A DNA stretch of 43,622 bases from a virus. The DNA lies in IMG/VR virus record IMGVR_UViG_3300025000_000188, positions 1 to 43,622 of that record. One strand, given 5' to 3'. Positions 17,216-25,290 of the stretch are shown one piece after another (the stretch's first letter is position 1; each line of letters opens with the position of its first letter). The position numbers and the translations under genes are program-made. The notes under the pieces are model-generated. The model was given only the letters and a program-made list of their open reading frames with translations, searched no databases and was not told the origin of the DNA.

Positions 17216-17422
17216 ATGACTTATACAACGATTTCGGGCGATACTTTTGACAGTATTGCTTTTAATTTGTTAGGTAATAAAAAATACACAAAAGAGTTGA
17301 TGGAAGTTAATAAACAACAGATATCAACTGTTATTTTTGCAGCAGGTACTGTTTTAAATTTACCTGAAATATCAAACCAAAACGAAGTAAATTCATCTAA
17401 TTTACCGCCTTGGAGGTCTTAG
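17216..17422 (+). CDS. LysM-like tail protein X
   Basis: 68 aa from ATG 17216, chosen because family members start at the motif T.. GDT.D.IA (here TYTTISGDTFDSIAF) and because the region upstream is occupied by the minus-strand promoter; ATG 17204 is possible. The protein carries a single LysM-like fold (GDTFDSIAFNLLGNKKYTKE, then AAGTVLNLPEI) and ends NLPPWRS. P2 gpX-type proteins bind the hub region of the baseplate. It is followed by the gpD-like gene after 2 bases. Confidence 0.85.
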   Translation: MTYTTISGDTFDSIAFNLLGNKKYTKELMEVNKQQISTVIFAAGTVLNLPEISNQNEVNSSNLPPWRS

Positions 17423-17424
17423 TT

Positions 17425-18438
17425 ATGATTATAAGACAATCTAGCATTGAGCTGATTTATCATGGTGTCAATATTACTGATAACATAAAAAATGATTTAA
17501 AGAGCATATCGTATACTGACAATGCATCAGGTGCAGCAGATGATATTTCAATTGAATTAAAAGATGATATAGGTAAATGGATAAATTATTGGAATCCTAA
17601 AAAAGGAGATATAATTAATCCTTTTATAAAAACTAAAAACTGGAGATCAGAAGGAGATGCTCAATTATTTGATTGCGGTATTTTTTTAGTTGACGAGGTT
17701 AGTTATTCAGGTAGACCGAGGACCTTGAGTATTGGAGCAGTTTCGACACCTAAAAATAATGATTTTACCAATACACCTAAAAGCAAAACTTGGGACAATG
17801 CAAGTGTAAAAAAAATAGCACAGAGTATAGCTTATAATGCAGGGCTAGCATTATATTTTGATTCTTCTATAAATCCAATAATAAAATTTATAGAACAAAG
17901 CGAAGAATCAGATATTGAATTTATTAATAAAATATGCAAAAACAACGGCTTAGCAATCAAAGTTTATAGCAATAAAATGATTATATTTAATGAATATGAA
18001 TATGAGCAAAAAAAAGAGGTTGCAACAATAAAAGAGTCGGATATGCTATCTTGGCAAGCTAAAACCACTTATACCGATACAGGATATGATGCCTGTAAGG
18101 TGGAGTATACAGACCCTACAAGCGGTCAAGAACTTGTATACATGTATACAATACCAAACAGAGTGCCTATAAAGGTTTATAAGGTAAATGAAAATGTATC
18201 AAGTATTTCAGAAGCAAAGATATTGGCAAAAGCAACACTTAGAGAAAAGAATAAAAATGAAACAACTCTTAGTATAAGCTTGATGGGAAACCTAAACTTA
18301 GTTGCTACCCAAACCATTATTATATCTGACTTAGGGGTATTTAACGGAAAATATTATATAGATAAAATAAGCCACACCTTAGGAAGTGGATTTACAACTG
18401 ATTTAGATATGCACAAGGTTTTAGAGGGGGGATACTGA
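17425..18438 (+). CDS. Baseplate hub, P2 gpD-like late control protein
   Basis: 337 aa from ATG 17425 with GGAGGT at 17412-17417; a TTG at 17410 is rejected. Features: IELIYHGVNITDNI, SISYTDNASGAADDISIELK, then GCGIFLVDE-like strand and the WDNASVKKIAQSIAYNAGL segment, all typical of gpD/T4 gp27-type hubs. It joins the tube to the spike and works with gpV-like protein encoded next. Confidence 0.9.
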   Translation: MIIRQSSIELIYHGVNITDNIKNDLKSISYTDNASGAADDISIELKDDIGKWINYWNPKKGDIINPFIKTKNWRSEGDAQLFDCGIFLVDEVSYSGRPRTLSIGAVSTPKNNDFTNTPKSKTWDNASVKKIAQSIAYNAGLALYFDSSINPIIKFIEQSEESDIEFINKICKNNGLAIKVYSNKMIIFNEYEYEQKKEVATIKESDMLSWQAKTTYTDTGYDACKVEYTDPTSGQELVYMYTIPNRVPIKVYKVNENVSSISEAKILAKATLREKNKNETTLSISLMGNLNLVATQTIIISDLGVFNGKYYIDKISHTLGSGFTTDLDMHKVLEGGY

Positions 18439-18858
18439 TTGAAAAATCTTATCAGGATAGGAAAAGTATCTTCGATTAATTATGAATTAGGAACCGTAAA
18501 AGTAATTTTTAGTGATCAAAGCAATATAGTAACTAATAATTTACCAATGCTTTCGTTTGAATATAATATGCCAAAAGTTAATGATCTTGTATTATGCTTG
18601 TTTTTAGGCAATGGGATTTCTAATGGTTTTTGTTTAGGCAAATATTACAATCAAAATAATATGCCTTTAGAACATGGAAGAGACATTTTTTACAAAGATT
18701 TTTTTGGAGAAGGATATCTTAAGTATGATAAACAAACAAGGACCTTAACAATATCTGCAGAAAATATTCAAATTGAGGGAAATATAACCGTTGACGGAAA
18801 TCTAGATGTAACAGGTGATGTGCTTGCAACAGGTACGATAAATGGCTCAAATATATAA
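18439..18858 (+). CDS. Baseplate spike protein, gpV-like
   Basis: 139 aa from a TTG directly after the hub stop, with GAGGGGG upstream. The N-terminal OB-fold pattern (RIGKVSSINYELGTVKVIF and VLCLFLGNGISNGFCLGKYY) and the beta-helical end (NIQIEGNITVDGNLDVTGD) match gpV. It tips the central puncturing device. A terminator follows. Confidence 0.88.
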   Translation: MKNLIRIGKVSSINYELGTVKVIFSDQSNIVTNNLPMLSFEYNMPKVNDLVLCLFLGNGISNGFCLGKYYNQNNMPLEHGRDIFYKDFFGEGYLKYDKQTRTLTISAENIQIEGNITVDGNLDVTGDVLATGTINGSNI

Positions 18859-18880
18859 AGATACTTAGTTTTTAATAAAC

Positions 18881-18903
18881 AGAACCTCTTAGGGTTCTTT
18901 TTT
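18881..18903 (+). terminator. Terminator between spike and gpU-like genes
   Basis: Arms AGAACC (18881-18886) and GGTTCT (18893-18898) with a 6-base loop and a six-T tail. It lies within the baseplate operon, so it may be attenuating, with readthrough to the downstream genes. Confidence 0.7.
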
Positions 18904-18919
18904 AATGGGGTGATTTATT

Positions 18920-19318
18920 TTGATTGGATATTTTGGAGATATAATTTTTGAAACATCAGATAAAAAAATACTTAATTTTACGGATATGAGTCGAGAAGCC
19001 TCGTCTAGATTTGCGACACATGAATTAATTGGACAAAAACCAAAAGATGAATTTATTGGGCCTGGACTAGATACTATTAGTTTTACAATTAATCTTAATG
19101 CTAGCTTTGGAGTTAACGTAAGACAAGAGCTTGACAAATGGATCGAATTAGTAAGAAATGGCATGGCTCATACGCTTGTTGTTGGAGGTAAAAAACTAGG
19201 TGTTGATAAATGGAAGATAAAATCAGTTAGTGAAAGCTTTGGCACTATTTTTCAGCAAGGACAAATATATTCAGGAAAAATTAATGTAAACTTAGAAGAA
19301 TATATAAGTACTTTATAG
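18920..19318 (+). CDS. Tail protein U-like
   Basis: 132 aa from a TTG with GGGGTGAT upstream. The pattern GYFGDIIFETSDKKILNF, the RFATHELIGQKP loop and GLDTISFTINLNASFGVN match P2 gpU, a protein acting at the tail and baseplate. Strongly conserved lengths and order confirm it. Confidence 0.88.
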   Translation: MIGYFGDIIFETSDKKILNFTDMSREASSRFATHELIGQKPKDEFIGPGLDTISFTINLNASFGVNVRQELDKWIELVRNGMAHTLVVGGKKLGVDKWKIKSVSESFGTIFQQGQIYSGKINVNLEEYISTL

Positions 19319-19330
19319 GAGTGATTTTTG

Positions 19331-19642
19331 ATGAACATTGATTTAAACTCTGTGGATTTAGTCTTGAATTTAAGTTCTAACTTATCCGAAACGGATGAAA
19401 TTTTAAGAAATATAAATATTATATTTACTACTCCAAAAGGTTCTGTGCCTCTAGATAGGGACTTTGGGATTGATTTTAGCATACTAGATAACAATTTGGA
19501 AAAATCAAAGGCATTGCTAACAATTGAGTATATAGAAAAAACAAGCAGATACGAACCTAGAGCAAAAGTTCTGGAAGTACAATTTGAAAATGATGCAATT
19601 AAAGGAATTTTAAAGCCGAAGGTGGTGATAAATATTGTCTAA
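19331..19642 (+). CDS. Baseplate wedge protein, gpW/gp25-like
   Basis: 103 aa from ATG 19331 (an in-frame TTG precedes it directly). The motif NIIFTTPKGSVPLDRDFGID is characteristic of the gp25/W family; it is an assembly piece of the baseplate wedge. The next gene overlaps by 8 bases. Confidence 0.9.
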   Translation: MNIDLNSVDLVLNLSSNLSETDEILRNINIIFTTPKGSVPLDRDFGIDFSILDNNLEKSKALLTIEYIEKTSRYEPRAKVLEVQFENDAIKGILKPKVVINIV

Positions 19643-20777
19643 TTTATTTAGTAACTTGCAAGATATTAATTTTGTAAACAAAGATGTCGATACTTTATTG
19701 AGAGATATGATTTCTGAATATGAAAATGCCTATTTTGAGTCTACGGGAGAAAAGAAAACACTTGCACCTGGTGATCCAATTAGGATATGGATATATTCAC
19801 AAGCGTTAAGAATCTACACGGCTTATCAATTGATAGATTTTTCAGCAAAACAAAATTTGTTGAAATACTCAGAAGGCGGTTATCTCGACAACATAGCAGC
19901 AAGAATAGGCATAACAAGGCAAGATGCCACTAAAGCAATAACAACTATCAGATTTACCTTATCTGCTATTCAAAGTTCTGCAGTTTCGATTCCGGAAGGC
20001 ACTAGAGTGAGTCCAGGTAATAATGTGTTTTTCGAATCAACTGAATATGCGGAAATTATAGCAGAACAAACTTTTGTAGATATTACTATGCAATGTACAG
20101 ATGTGGGAATTGGTGGTAATGGGTATACTGTTGGACAAATTAATATATTAGTAGATCCTATTAATTATATTCAAAGTATATCTAATTTAGATATACCACA
20201 AGGAGGAACAGATATCGAAAGTGATGATTCTTTAAGAGAACGAATATTTTTGAAGCCTGAATCATTTTCTGTAGCAGGTCCAAGTGGTGCTTATGAATTT
20301 TTTACCAAGCAATACAATTCAAGTATTTTAGATGTAAAAGTATCATCTCCTGATCCTGGCGAAGTAGATATAAGGTTTATATTAACAGATGGAGAGATCC
20401 CTGAAGAAAGTTTAATTTTAGGACTTCAAAATTACTTAAGTGATTCAACAAGAAGACCGCTTACGGATAGCGTTACAGTACAAGCACCAACTCAAATACC
20501 TTACGATGTAGATATTACTTACTATATTAAAACAAGTGATTCAGACTATGCTTTAAGTATTCAAACTGCAGTTAATAGTGCGATAAATGAGTATAAGATT
20601 TGGCAAAAATCAAAAATAGGAAGGGATATTAATCCGTCCGAATTGATAAGTAAAGTAATTCTAGCCGGAGCTAAAAGAGTAGTTATAAATAGTCCTAGTT
20701 ATACGCCTATAAACAATACGGAAGTAGCTGCAGACGACACCACTACTATAACTTATGGAGGACTTGAAGATGAGTAA
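19635..20777 (+). CDS. Baseplate protein J
   Basis: 380 aa from a TTG with GGTGGTGAT upstream. Typical features are the N-terminal SNLFSNLQDINFVNKDVDTL, the DNIAARIGITRQDATKAIT segment, a beta-domain (TRVSPGNNVFFEST), and the GPSGAYEFFTKQYNSSILDV motif near 220. It forms the wedge with W- and I-like proteins. Overlaps both neighbours. Confidence 0.92.
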   Translation: MSNLFSNLQDINFVNKDVDTLLRDMISEYENAYFESTGEKKTLAPGDPIRIWIYSQALRIYTAYQLIDFSAKQNLLKYSEGGYLDNIAARIGITRQDATKAITTIRFTLSAIQSSAVSIPEGTRVSPGNNVFFESTEYAEIIAEQTFVDITMQCTDVGIGGNGYTVGQINILVDPINYIQSISNLDIPQGGTDIESDDSLRERIFLKPESFSVAGPSGAYEFFTKQYNSSILDVKVSSPDPGEVDIRFILTDGEIPEESLILGLQNYLSDSTRRPLTDSVTVQAPTQIPYDVDITYYIKTSDSDYALSIQTAVNSAINEYKIWQKSKIGRDINPSELISKVILAGAKRVVINSPSYTPINNTEVAADDTTTITYGGLEDE

Positions 20778-21387
20778 AAGTATAGATGAAGTTACTTTAC
20801 TGGAATTGCTTCCTGAAAATCTTAGGTCGGATTTAGATATAATTGCAGCAAGCCAAGCAATAGATCAAGAATTTAGCTTGCTTGTGCAATCTATTAATAA
20901 TTGCTTTACTTTTGTAGATATTGATAACGCTAATAGTGAGGTAGTTAATTTATTGGCCGCTGAAATGCATGTCGATTTCTATGATGAAAGCTTACCTCTT
21001 GAAAGCAGGCGTGCAATTGTTAAGAATGCTTATATTTATCACTTTACAAAAGGGACTCCATTTGCAGTTAAGCAACTCATAATAGATATATTTGGACAGG
21101 GAGAATTAATTGAATGGTTTGACTACGAAGGAAATCCGTATCATTTTAGAGTTGCTATAGATTATGCAGCAGTAAGCGAATTCAATATACAAAAATTTAT
21201 TAAATTAATTGATTCAGTCAAAAACATGAGATCTAAGTTAGAATCAATTGAGTATACCATTAGAACGTTTTTAGGAATTCAAGAAGAGATTTATAGCACA
21301 AACATAGTAAGAAACACAAAATTAGGTGTTTGGACTCTTGGTAATACGACATTCGCTACACCTGATGAGGAGGTAAAAAGAAAATGA
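20770..21387 (+). CDS. Tail protein I-like (baseplate wedge)
   Basis: 205 aa from ATG 20770 with GGAGG at 20757-20761. Motifs: LLPENLRSDLDIIAASQAID, LAAEMHVDFYDESLPLESRR, FTKGTPFAVKQLIIDIFGQG, all typical of P2 gpI. It links the wedge to tail fibres. It overlaps gene J by 8 bases. Confidence 0.9.
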   Translation: MSKSIDEVTLLELLPENLRSDLDIIAASQAIDQEFSLLVQSINNCFTFVDIDNANSEVVNLLAAEMHVDFYDESLPLESRRAIVKNAYIYHFTKGTPFAVKQLIIDIFGQGELIEWFDYEGNPYHFRVAIDYAAVSEFNIQKFIKLIDSVKNMRSKLESIEYTIRTFLGIQEEIYSTNIVRNTKLGVWTLGNTTFATPDEEVKRK

Positions 21388-21677
21388 TTCAAGCTACTTA
21401 TTTAAACGAGATAATGCAATATACTAAAACTCAAATTTCAAAAGCATTAGTAAATGACAGTATAGAAATAACATCTTTTAATTTAGAAATAGTAAGCGAA
21501 AATCAATATGAAGTAACTTTTAGTGTTATGGCAGTAGATACTACACAAATTAATAATATTAAATTGTGCAAATCAGATGATACCGTTATTATTGATGATG
21601 ATGTAAATATACCTATGACGGGTAACGAGGCGGTAATAAGATATGTATTAACAATAAGCGAGGTGATATCAGCATGA
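21384..21677 (+). CDS. Small distal tail protein of unknown function
   Basis: 97 aa, overlapping gpI by 4 bases and the next gene by 4. It starts with a helix (TYLNEIMQYTKTQISKAL) and continues as beta-strands (QYEVTFSVMAVDTTQINNIK). It lies where tail fibre genes begin. No family recognised; likely a fibre connector or fibre-chaperone. Confidence 0.6.
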   Translation: MIQATYLNEIMQYTKTQISKALVNDSIEITSFNLEIVSENQYEVTFSVMAVDTTQINNIKLCKSDDTVIIDDDVNIPMTGNEAVIRYVLTISEVISA

Positions 21678-21940
21678 GTTACGTACCAAAAACTGATTGG
21701 GTAGATTATGATTCGTTAGATCCATTAAATCCTAATGCTATACCAAAGGCAAATGATTTAAACAGAATCGAGCAGGGAATTGCTGATATCGATAGCGAAA
21801 TTGGGGATTTAGAAAATTTAGAAACTACAGACAAAACAAATCTGGTAGGTGCTATAAATGAACTAAAGGAAGTTACCGATACTGGCAATACCAACATGAT
21901 AATGATTAAAAGAAAATTACGAATGGGGGTAAGAATATAA
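21674..21940 (+). CDS. Short tail-fibre-like protein
   Basis: 88 aa. The pattern DLNRIEQGIADIDSEIGDLE and the signature DKTNLVGAINELKEV occur in many phage tail-fibre N-terminal regions. There is no long C-terminal receptor domain, so it may be a shaft piece or a reduced fibre. Coupled to neighbours by 4-base and 1-base overlaps. Confidence 0.65.
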   Translation: MSYVPKTDWVDYDSLDPLNPNAIPKANDLNRIEQGIADIDSEIGDLENLETTDKTNLVGAINELKEVTDTGNTNMIMIKRKLRMGVRI

Positions 21941-22287
21941 TGATAGGAGATACAGAACAAAAGAAACTATTGCAAGCCACGTTGACAACTACAAATACCG
22001 AAAGTCAAATTACCAATCCAGGCGCTACCTACAAAACTACTATTACAAGCATTACAGCTTGTTTACAAGATGGTGCTACAACAAAAAGGCACATATCGGG
22101 GTACTTGTATGGAAGTGCAGCAGGAAATCAATTTTTAAGTTTCGATTTAGACCCGAGCGATTCGGTTAATGAGGTACTTACCGGATTAGATTATGTGCTT
22201 TCAGTAAGCGAAATAATGTGTTTTAAGCAAGATGCAGGGGCTGATGTAAATATCACGATACAAGGAATTAGCGAGGTGATTGCATAA
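21940..22287 (+). CDS. Small Thr-rich virion protein
   Basis: 115 aa, Thr/Ser-rich beta pattern (TLTTTNTESQITNPGATYKT, SITACLQDGATTKR). One-base stop/start overlaps with both neighbours. The content suggests a beta-sandwich fibre or adhesin piece. No family recognised. Confidence 0.55.
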   Translation: MIGDTEQKKLLQATLTTTNTESQITNPGATYKTTITSITACLQDGATTKRHISGYLYGSAAGNQFLSFDLDPSDSVNEVLTGLDYVLSVSEIMCFKQDAGADVNITIQGISEVIA

Positions 22288-22865
22288 TGCCAAGATATAG
22301 TTTTGGAAGCAAGGTATTAGATATTAGTAAATATACTCCAAAGCATTATATGAACAATGGTACAGTTTATGTAAATGGTACACACACATTATTAGAGGTA
22401 ACTAATAAGGCAGGTTACTTTGGTGGCATTAGACTTTTAGCCTCTACTAGTCCTGGTGGCACTTTAACTGCTGCTCTTAAAATAACAATTGACGGAGTAG
22501 TGTATTATCATAAAGCAGGTCAGGTGTTAACAAATAGTTCATACGTAAGGAATTTAGAAATAATAGTAGCTTCACAAGACATGCTAAAAATTAGTGCATA
22601 TGGTGGCAATTCTAACGAGGCAAGGTTTTCTGTTATACGCGGCGGATTAGACTCAATTGAATGTAAAAATACTACTTTATCTGTGATAAAAAATAAATTA
22701 GAGACTGATGGAAGCACAGACATAGAAACCCTTAACATGCCCTTAATGCTTGGATATTTTATGATTGATAGAATATTCTTTAATAGTTCTTTAAAAATAG
22801 AAATAATAACAACTGGATGTACCGAAGCAATAGAGTCATATGCACAATACGGAATAATCGAATAG
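22287..22865 (+). CDS. Fibre or adhesin protein, unknown family
   Basis: 192 aa of beta-rich sequence: YGGIRLLASTSPGG-like strand (GYFGGIRLLASTSPGGTLT), an ITIDGVVYYHKAG strand and hydrophobic C-terminal IEIITTGCTEAIESYAQYG. It is the largest of the small post-gpI proteins and the best receptor-binding candidate in this cluster. Family unknown. Confidence 0.55.
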   Translation: MPRYSFGSKVLDISKYTPKHYMNNGTVYVNGTHTLLEVTNKAGYFGGIRLLASTSPGGTLTAALKITIDGVVYYHKAGQVLTNSSYVRNLEIIVASQDMLKISAYGGNSNEARFSVIRGGLDSIECKNTTLSVIKNKLETDGSTDIETLNMPLMLGYFMIDRIFFNSSLKIEIITTGCTEAIESYAQYGIIE

Positions 22866-22874
22866 GAGGTATTT

Positions 22875-23129
22875 ATGTATACACAAAAAGGAGATTTGGT
22901 TTATAAGGAACACGATAATATTAAAGAAAATGTTGGGAACGTAAATAGTATTTATAAGGTAGAAGAGGAATTAAAAATAACATGCAAATGGCAAAGGTTT
23001 GATTTTAAAGAAGGCAAATATATAGATGACGATAAAAACAAAACTAAGATTAGAATTAATGATACGGAATATACGCCTTTGAATGGCAAAATAGAAATAG
23101 CCAAAGAAAAAGAACTTGAAATAAGATAA
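22875..23129 (+). CDS. Small beta-rich protein of unknown function
   Basis: 84 aa with AGGAGG before the ATG. Charged beta pattern (ELKITCKWQRFDFKEGKY). It is the last gene before the lysis terminator, thus part of the late tail operon. Unknown role. Confidence 0.6.
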   Translation: MYTQKGDLVYKEHDNIKENVGNVNSIYKVEEELKITCKWQRFDFKEGKYIDDDKNKTKIRINDTEYTPLNGKIEIAKEKELEIR

Positions 23130-23139
23130 TAAAATTATA

Positions 23140-23166
23140 AGCACCCGCAATGGGTGCTATTTTTAT
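23140..23166 (+). terminator. Terminator between tail and lysis genes
   Basis: Arms AGCACCC (23140-23146) and GGGTGCT (23152-23158) with a 5-base loop and a T-rich tail. Confidence 0.85.
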
Positions 23167-23180
23167 TTAAAGGGGGATTT

Positions 23181-23513
23181 ATGACAATAGAAGGTGCATT
23201 ATTAATATCAGGGGTTTCGTTGGCTTTTAGTATTTATATGGGCATCACTAATTATAAGAGAAATGTAAAAAGCGATGCAAAAAAAGAAACGTCCGAAGCA
23301 AAAACAGAAGCTTCAAAAATGACAGAGGTTATAGTAAAGCTAGAAACTATAAGTACTTACTTGGTTGAAATGAAAAGTGAACTAATGAGTGTAAAGAAGG
23401 ATGTAAAAGAAGACAGAGAGTTAATTATAAGAGTAGACGAATCTGTCAAACAAGCACACAAGCGAATCGAAGCATGTGAAAAGTACTACAAGAGATACAT
23501 AGAGGAGGAATGA
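23181..23513 (+). CDS. Membrane-anchored coiled-coil protein, XhlA-like lysis accessory
   Basis: 110 aa from ATG 23181 with AAGGGGG upstream. One N-terminal membrane stretch (GALLISGVSLAFSIYMGI) followed by a long charged coiled coil (KKETSEAKTEASKMTEV). It precedes the holin and amidase and overlaps the holin by 4 bases. This build resembles XhlA-type lysis accessory proteins, though the membrane segment is N-terminal here. Confidence 0.6.
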   Translation: MTIEGALLISGVSLAFSIYMGITNYKRNVKSDAKKETSEAKTEASKMTEVIVKLETISTYLVEMKSELMSVKKDVKEDRELIIRVDESVKQAHKRIEACEKYYKRYIEEE

Positions 23514-23710
23514 GCGCAATGAGTGAGATGGTAAAAAGATTAGCAAAATTGATTGATTTAAAAACTATAGTCACTTTAATTATTGTATCAACACTTGCGA
23601 TGATGACGTGGAAAGGCTTGATAACTGCTGAACAATTTATACCTATAGCTATGGTTGTCATAGGTAGTTTTTTTGGTTATCAAAACAATAAAAAAGGTGG
23701 CGATATATGA
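23510..23710 (+). CDS. Holin
   Basis: 66 aa with two hydrophobic segments (TIVTLIIVSTLAMMTW and FIPIAMVVIGSFFGY), a polar N-terminus and a charged C-terminus (NNKKGGD). Size, spans and position directly before an amidase fit a class II holin. ATG 23510 lies in an ATGA overlap with the previous stop; ATG 23519 is an alternative and could set the dual-start timing seen in some holins. Confidence 0.75.
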   Translation: MSAMSEMVKRLAKLIDLKTIVTLIIVSTLAMMTWKGLITAEQFIPIAMVVIGSFFGYQNNKKGGDI

Positions 23711-24336
23711 TGTTAGATATAACTAAACAAATCTCAAACTATAATTTTTCAAGCAGAAACGGAATTGAAATTAAGTACATAGTCATTCACGATACAGGAA
23801 ATTTAACTGATTCTGCAGCAGGAAATGCAAATTATTTTAGTCAAGGAAGGCAAGCTTCAGCACATTATTTTGTAGATGACAATTCAATTTATCAGCTTGT
23901 TGAAGATAATAATGCATCCTGGCATTGCGGAGATGGTGCAGGTAAATATGGAATAACAAATCACAATTCAATTGGTGTTGAAATGTGCAGGGTTAACGGA
24001 AATGTAACACCTGCAACGGAAGCAAATACAGTTGAACTTATAAAATATTTGATAAAAAAATATAATGTAATTTTAGATGATGTCAGAAGGCATTATGATG
24101 CATCACGCAAAAACTGTCCATCATCATTTAGTGCAAATAATTGGGCCCGATGGGATTCATTTAAACAAAAATTAACTGGAGGTGTTAATATGCAACAAGA
24201 AGTATCGGATTGGGCAAAGGAAGCACAAAAGTTTGTAATTGACAACAAAATATCTGATGGGGCTAGACCAAAGGATAACATGACAAGAGAAGAAACTTGG
24301 ACAATGTTACACAGGTTTGCTAAGGCAATAAAATAA
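23707..24336 (+). CDS. Endolysin, N-acetylmuramoyl-L-alanine amidase (Amidase_2)
   Basis: 209 aa. Zinc-ligand positions are His28 (IVIHDTGN), His129 (RRHYDAS) and Cys137 (KNCPSS); the Glu in GVEMC is at 92. It cleaves the amide between muramic acid and the stem peptide. Residues 162-209 form a separate small domain (SDWAKEAQKFVIDNKISDG), likely wall-binding. That domain has its own in-frame ribosome site and start. It overlaps the holin by 4 bases. Confidence 0.92.
   Translation: MMLDITKQISNYNFSSRNGIEIKYIVIHDTGNLTDSAAGNANYFSQGRQASAHYFVDDNSIYQLVEDNNASWHCGDGAGKYGITNHNSIGVEMCRVNGNVTPATEANTVELIKYLIKKYNVILDDVRRHYDASRKNCPSSFSANNWARWDSFKQKLTGGVNMQQEVSDWAKEAQKFVIDNKISDGARPKDNMTREETWTMLHRFAKAIK
24190..24336 (+). 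CDS. Internal in-frame start: endolysin C-terminal domain alone
   Basis: Met162 of the amidase is preceded by GGAGGTG (24178-24184) with 5 bases spacing. The product is a 48-residue cell-wall-binding-type domain with SLH-like helix pattern. Clostridial phage endolysins such as CD27L and CTP1L are known to make their wall-binding domain separately from an internal start and assemble it with the full enzyme. The separate product here is inferred from the ribosome site. Confidence 0.65.
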   Translation: MQQEVSDWAKEAQKFVIDNKISDGARPKDNMTREETWTMLHRFAKAIK

Positions 24337-24342
24337 GACACA

Positions 24343-24396
24343 TTAAACGCACGATTTGCGTTTAACTAAAATATAAGACGCGCGCGTGCGTTTAAT
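24343..24396. repeat. Inverted repeat TTAAACGCA plus third copy after the endolysin
   Basis: TTAAACGCA (24343-24351) and TGCGTTTAA (24357-24365) form a nine-base inverted repeat with a 5-base gap; a third arm TGCGTTTAAT lies at 24387-24396 next to a GCGCGCG run. It may be a hairpin at the mRNA end or protein-binding sites. Confidence 0.6.
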
Positions 24397-24403
24397 CCAA
24401 ATA

Positions 24404-24430
24404 AGAGGGGTAGACTCTACCCTTCTTTCT
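24404..24430 (+). terminator. Probable terminator of the late operon
   Basis: AGAGGGGTAG (24404-24413) and CTACCCTTCT (24417-24426) pair over ten bases with one G-U and a 3-base loop. The following T-tract is weak, so efficiency is uncertain. Confidence 0.5.
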
Positions 24431-24603
24431 AACACATCTAAATTTATTAATCTTTCACAAATTCAATAACTTTCAAAAATATGATCTATATCGAAAATGT
24501 AAATTTGGTAAGGACATTAATGTCTCTACCTAATCACAACATTCTAATTATTCCAAGTCAATAGTTTTTGGAAATAAATTTAAAAAACTTACAAAAAAAG
24601 CGT

Positions 24604-24632
24604 TGACACTGTATTACACGCGTGATACTATA
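24604..24632 (+). promoter_or_regulatory. Promoter with overlapping operator-like dyad for the accessory gene
   Basis: Perfect TTGACA (24604-24609), 17-base spacer, TACTAT (24627-24632). Inside the spacer is the dyad GTATTACAC/GCGTGATAC (24612-24629), 7 of 9 positions symmetric around ACGCGT. Binding there would block polymerase. The downstream gene is therefore probably independently controlled from the late operon. Confidence 0.75.
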
Positions 24633-24685
24633 AATACATAAACAAATAAATCGCGGCTCGGCGAAAGAGCAGAAGGAGAATTATT

Positions 24686-25255
24686 ATGGTATTTTTAAGA
24701 TTAGGAAAAATTCCAGGAAATAAACAAAGTACAAATTTTTTTACGAACGAAAAAGAAATCGGTGTATCGGTGTTTGAATTTAAAAATAACCTACCTATTT
24801 TATCTAATTTAAATCAATTAAATAGTTTTGCGTTAAGGAGAGAAGAGCCTGCATTTATATGCTCAGGCGATGTTATCGGCATAGGAAATGATGAAGAGCC
24901 TTTAATAAAAAATATAAAAATAATAAAATCAATAAACTATAGCAAAGAAGATTTTTTGAAGATCATATTAGACAAATTAAATCAGGCTTTTTTAAGCAAA
25001 TCAGGTGATTTAGATTTAATTGATAGGGATTTGTCGAGAGTTTTTCACAGTGTAAAAAGGACAAAAACTTGCACTATTTGCAAGATTGAAATTGATGAGT
25101 TCGATAATTGTGATTGCAAATCTAAAAAAAATACGTATAAATATACCAAAGGCAAAGAGATTCACGAATATATATATGCGGGCATAAAATTTACAAATCC
25201 CGTAAATGGATTCGATACATTAATGGGTTGGAAAAATAAAGTGGCAAAAATATAA
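24686..25255 (+). CDS. Zinc-cysteine accessory protein of unknown function
   Basis: 189 aa, AGAAGGAG ribosome site. The N-terminal half is strand-rich (VFLRLGKIPGNKQSTNFF, EIGVSVFEFKNNLPIL). A cysteine cluster at C129, C132, C142 and C144 (CTICKIEIDEFDNCDC) suggests a metal site. The C-terminus ends EYIYAGIKFTNPVNGFDTLMG. It has its own regulated promoter in the accessory region, so a lysogenic conversion or host-interaction role is likely. I do not recognise the family. Confidence 0.6.
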   Translation: MVFLRLGKIPGNKQSTNFFTNEKEIGVSVFEFKNNLPILSNLNQLNSFALRREEPAFICSGDVIGIGNDEEPLIKNIKIIKSINYSKEDFLKIILDKLNQAFLSKSGDLDLIDRDLSRVFHSVKRTKTCTICKIEIDEFDNCDCKSKKNTYKYTKGKEIHEYIYAGIKFTNPVNGFDTLMGWKNKVAKI

Positions 25256-25290
25256 CACAACCCATCGAAACGGGTAGAAAGAGGTTTAAT

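Larger units (their letters stand above)
24337..24685 (+). other. Noncoding stretch between endolysin and accessory gene
   Basis: About 350 bases with no gene. It holds the TTAAACGCA repeats, a terminator-like hairpin, the palindromic core GACATTAATGTC with outer GGTA/TACC arms (24507-24530), and the promoter with an operator-like dyad at 24604-24632. The 5' leader before the next ATG contains a small GCTC/GAGC stem. Confidence 0.7.

Noticed and set aside
23140-23158. Riboswitch before the lysis genes
   Set aside because: The structure is a short perfect terminator without conserved aptamer features.
24378-24390. GCGCGCG run as CpG-type island or mobile element border
   Set aside because: Too short. 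No repeats or transposase genes nearby.
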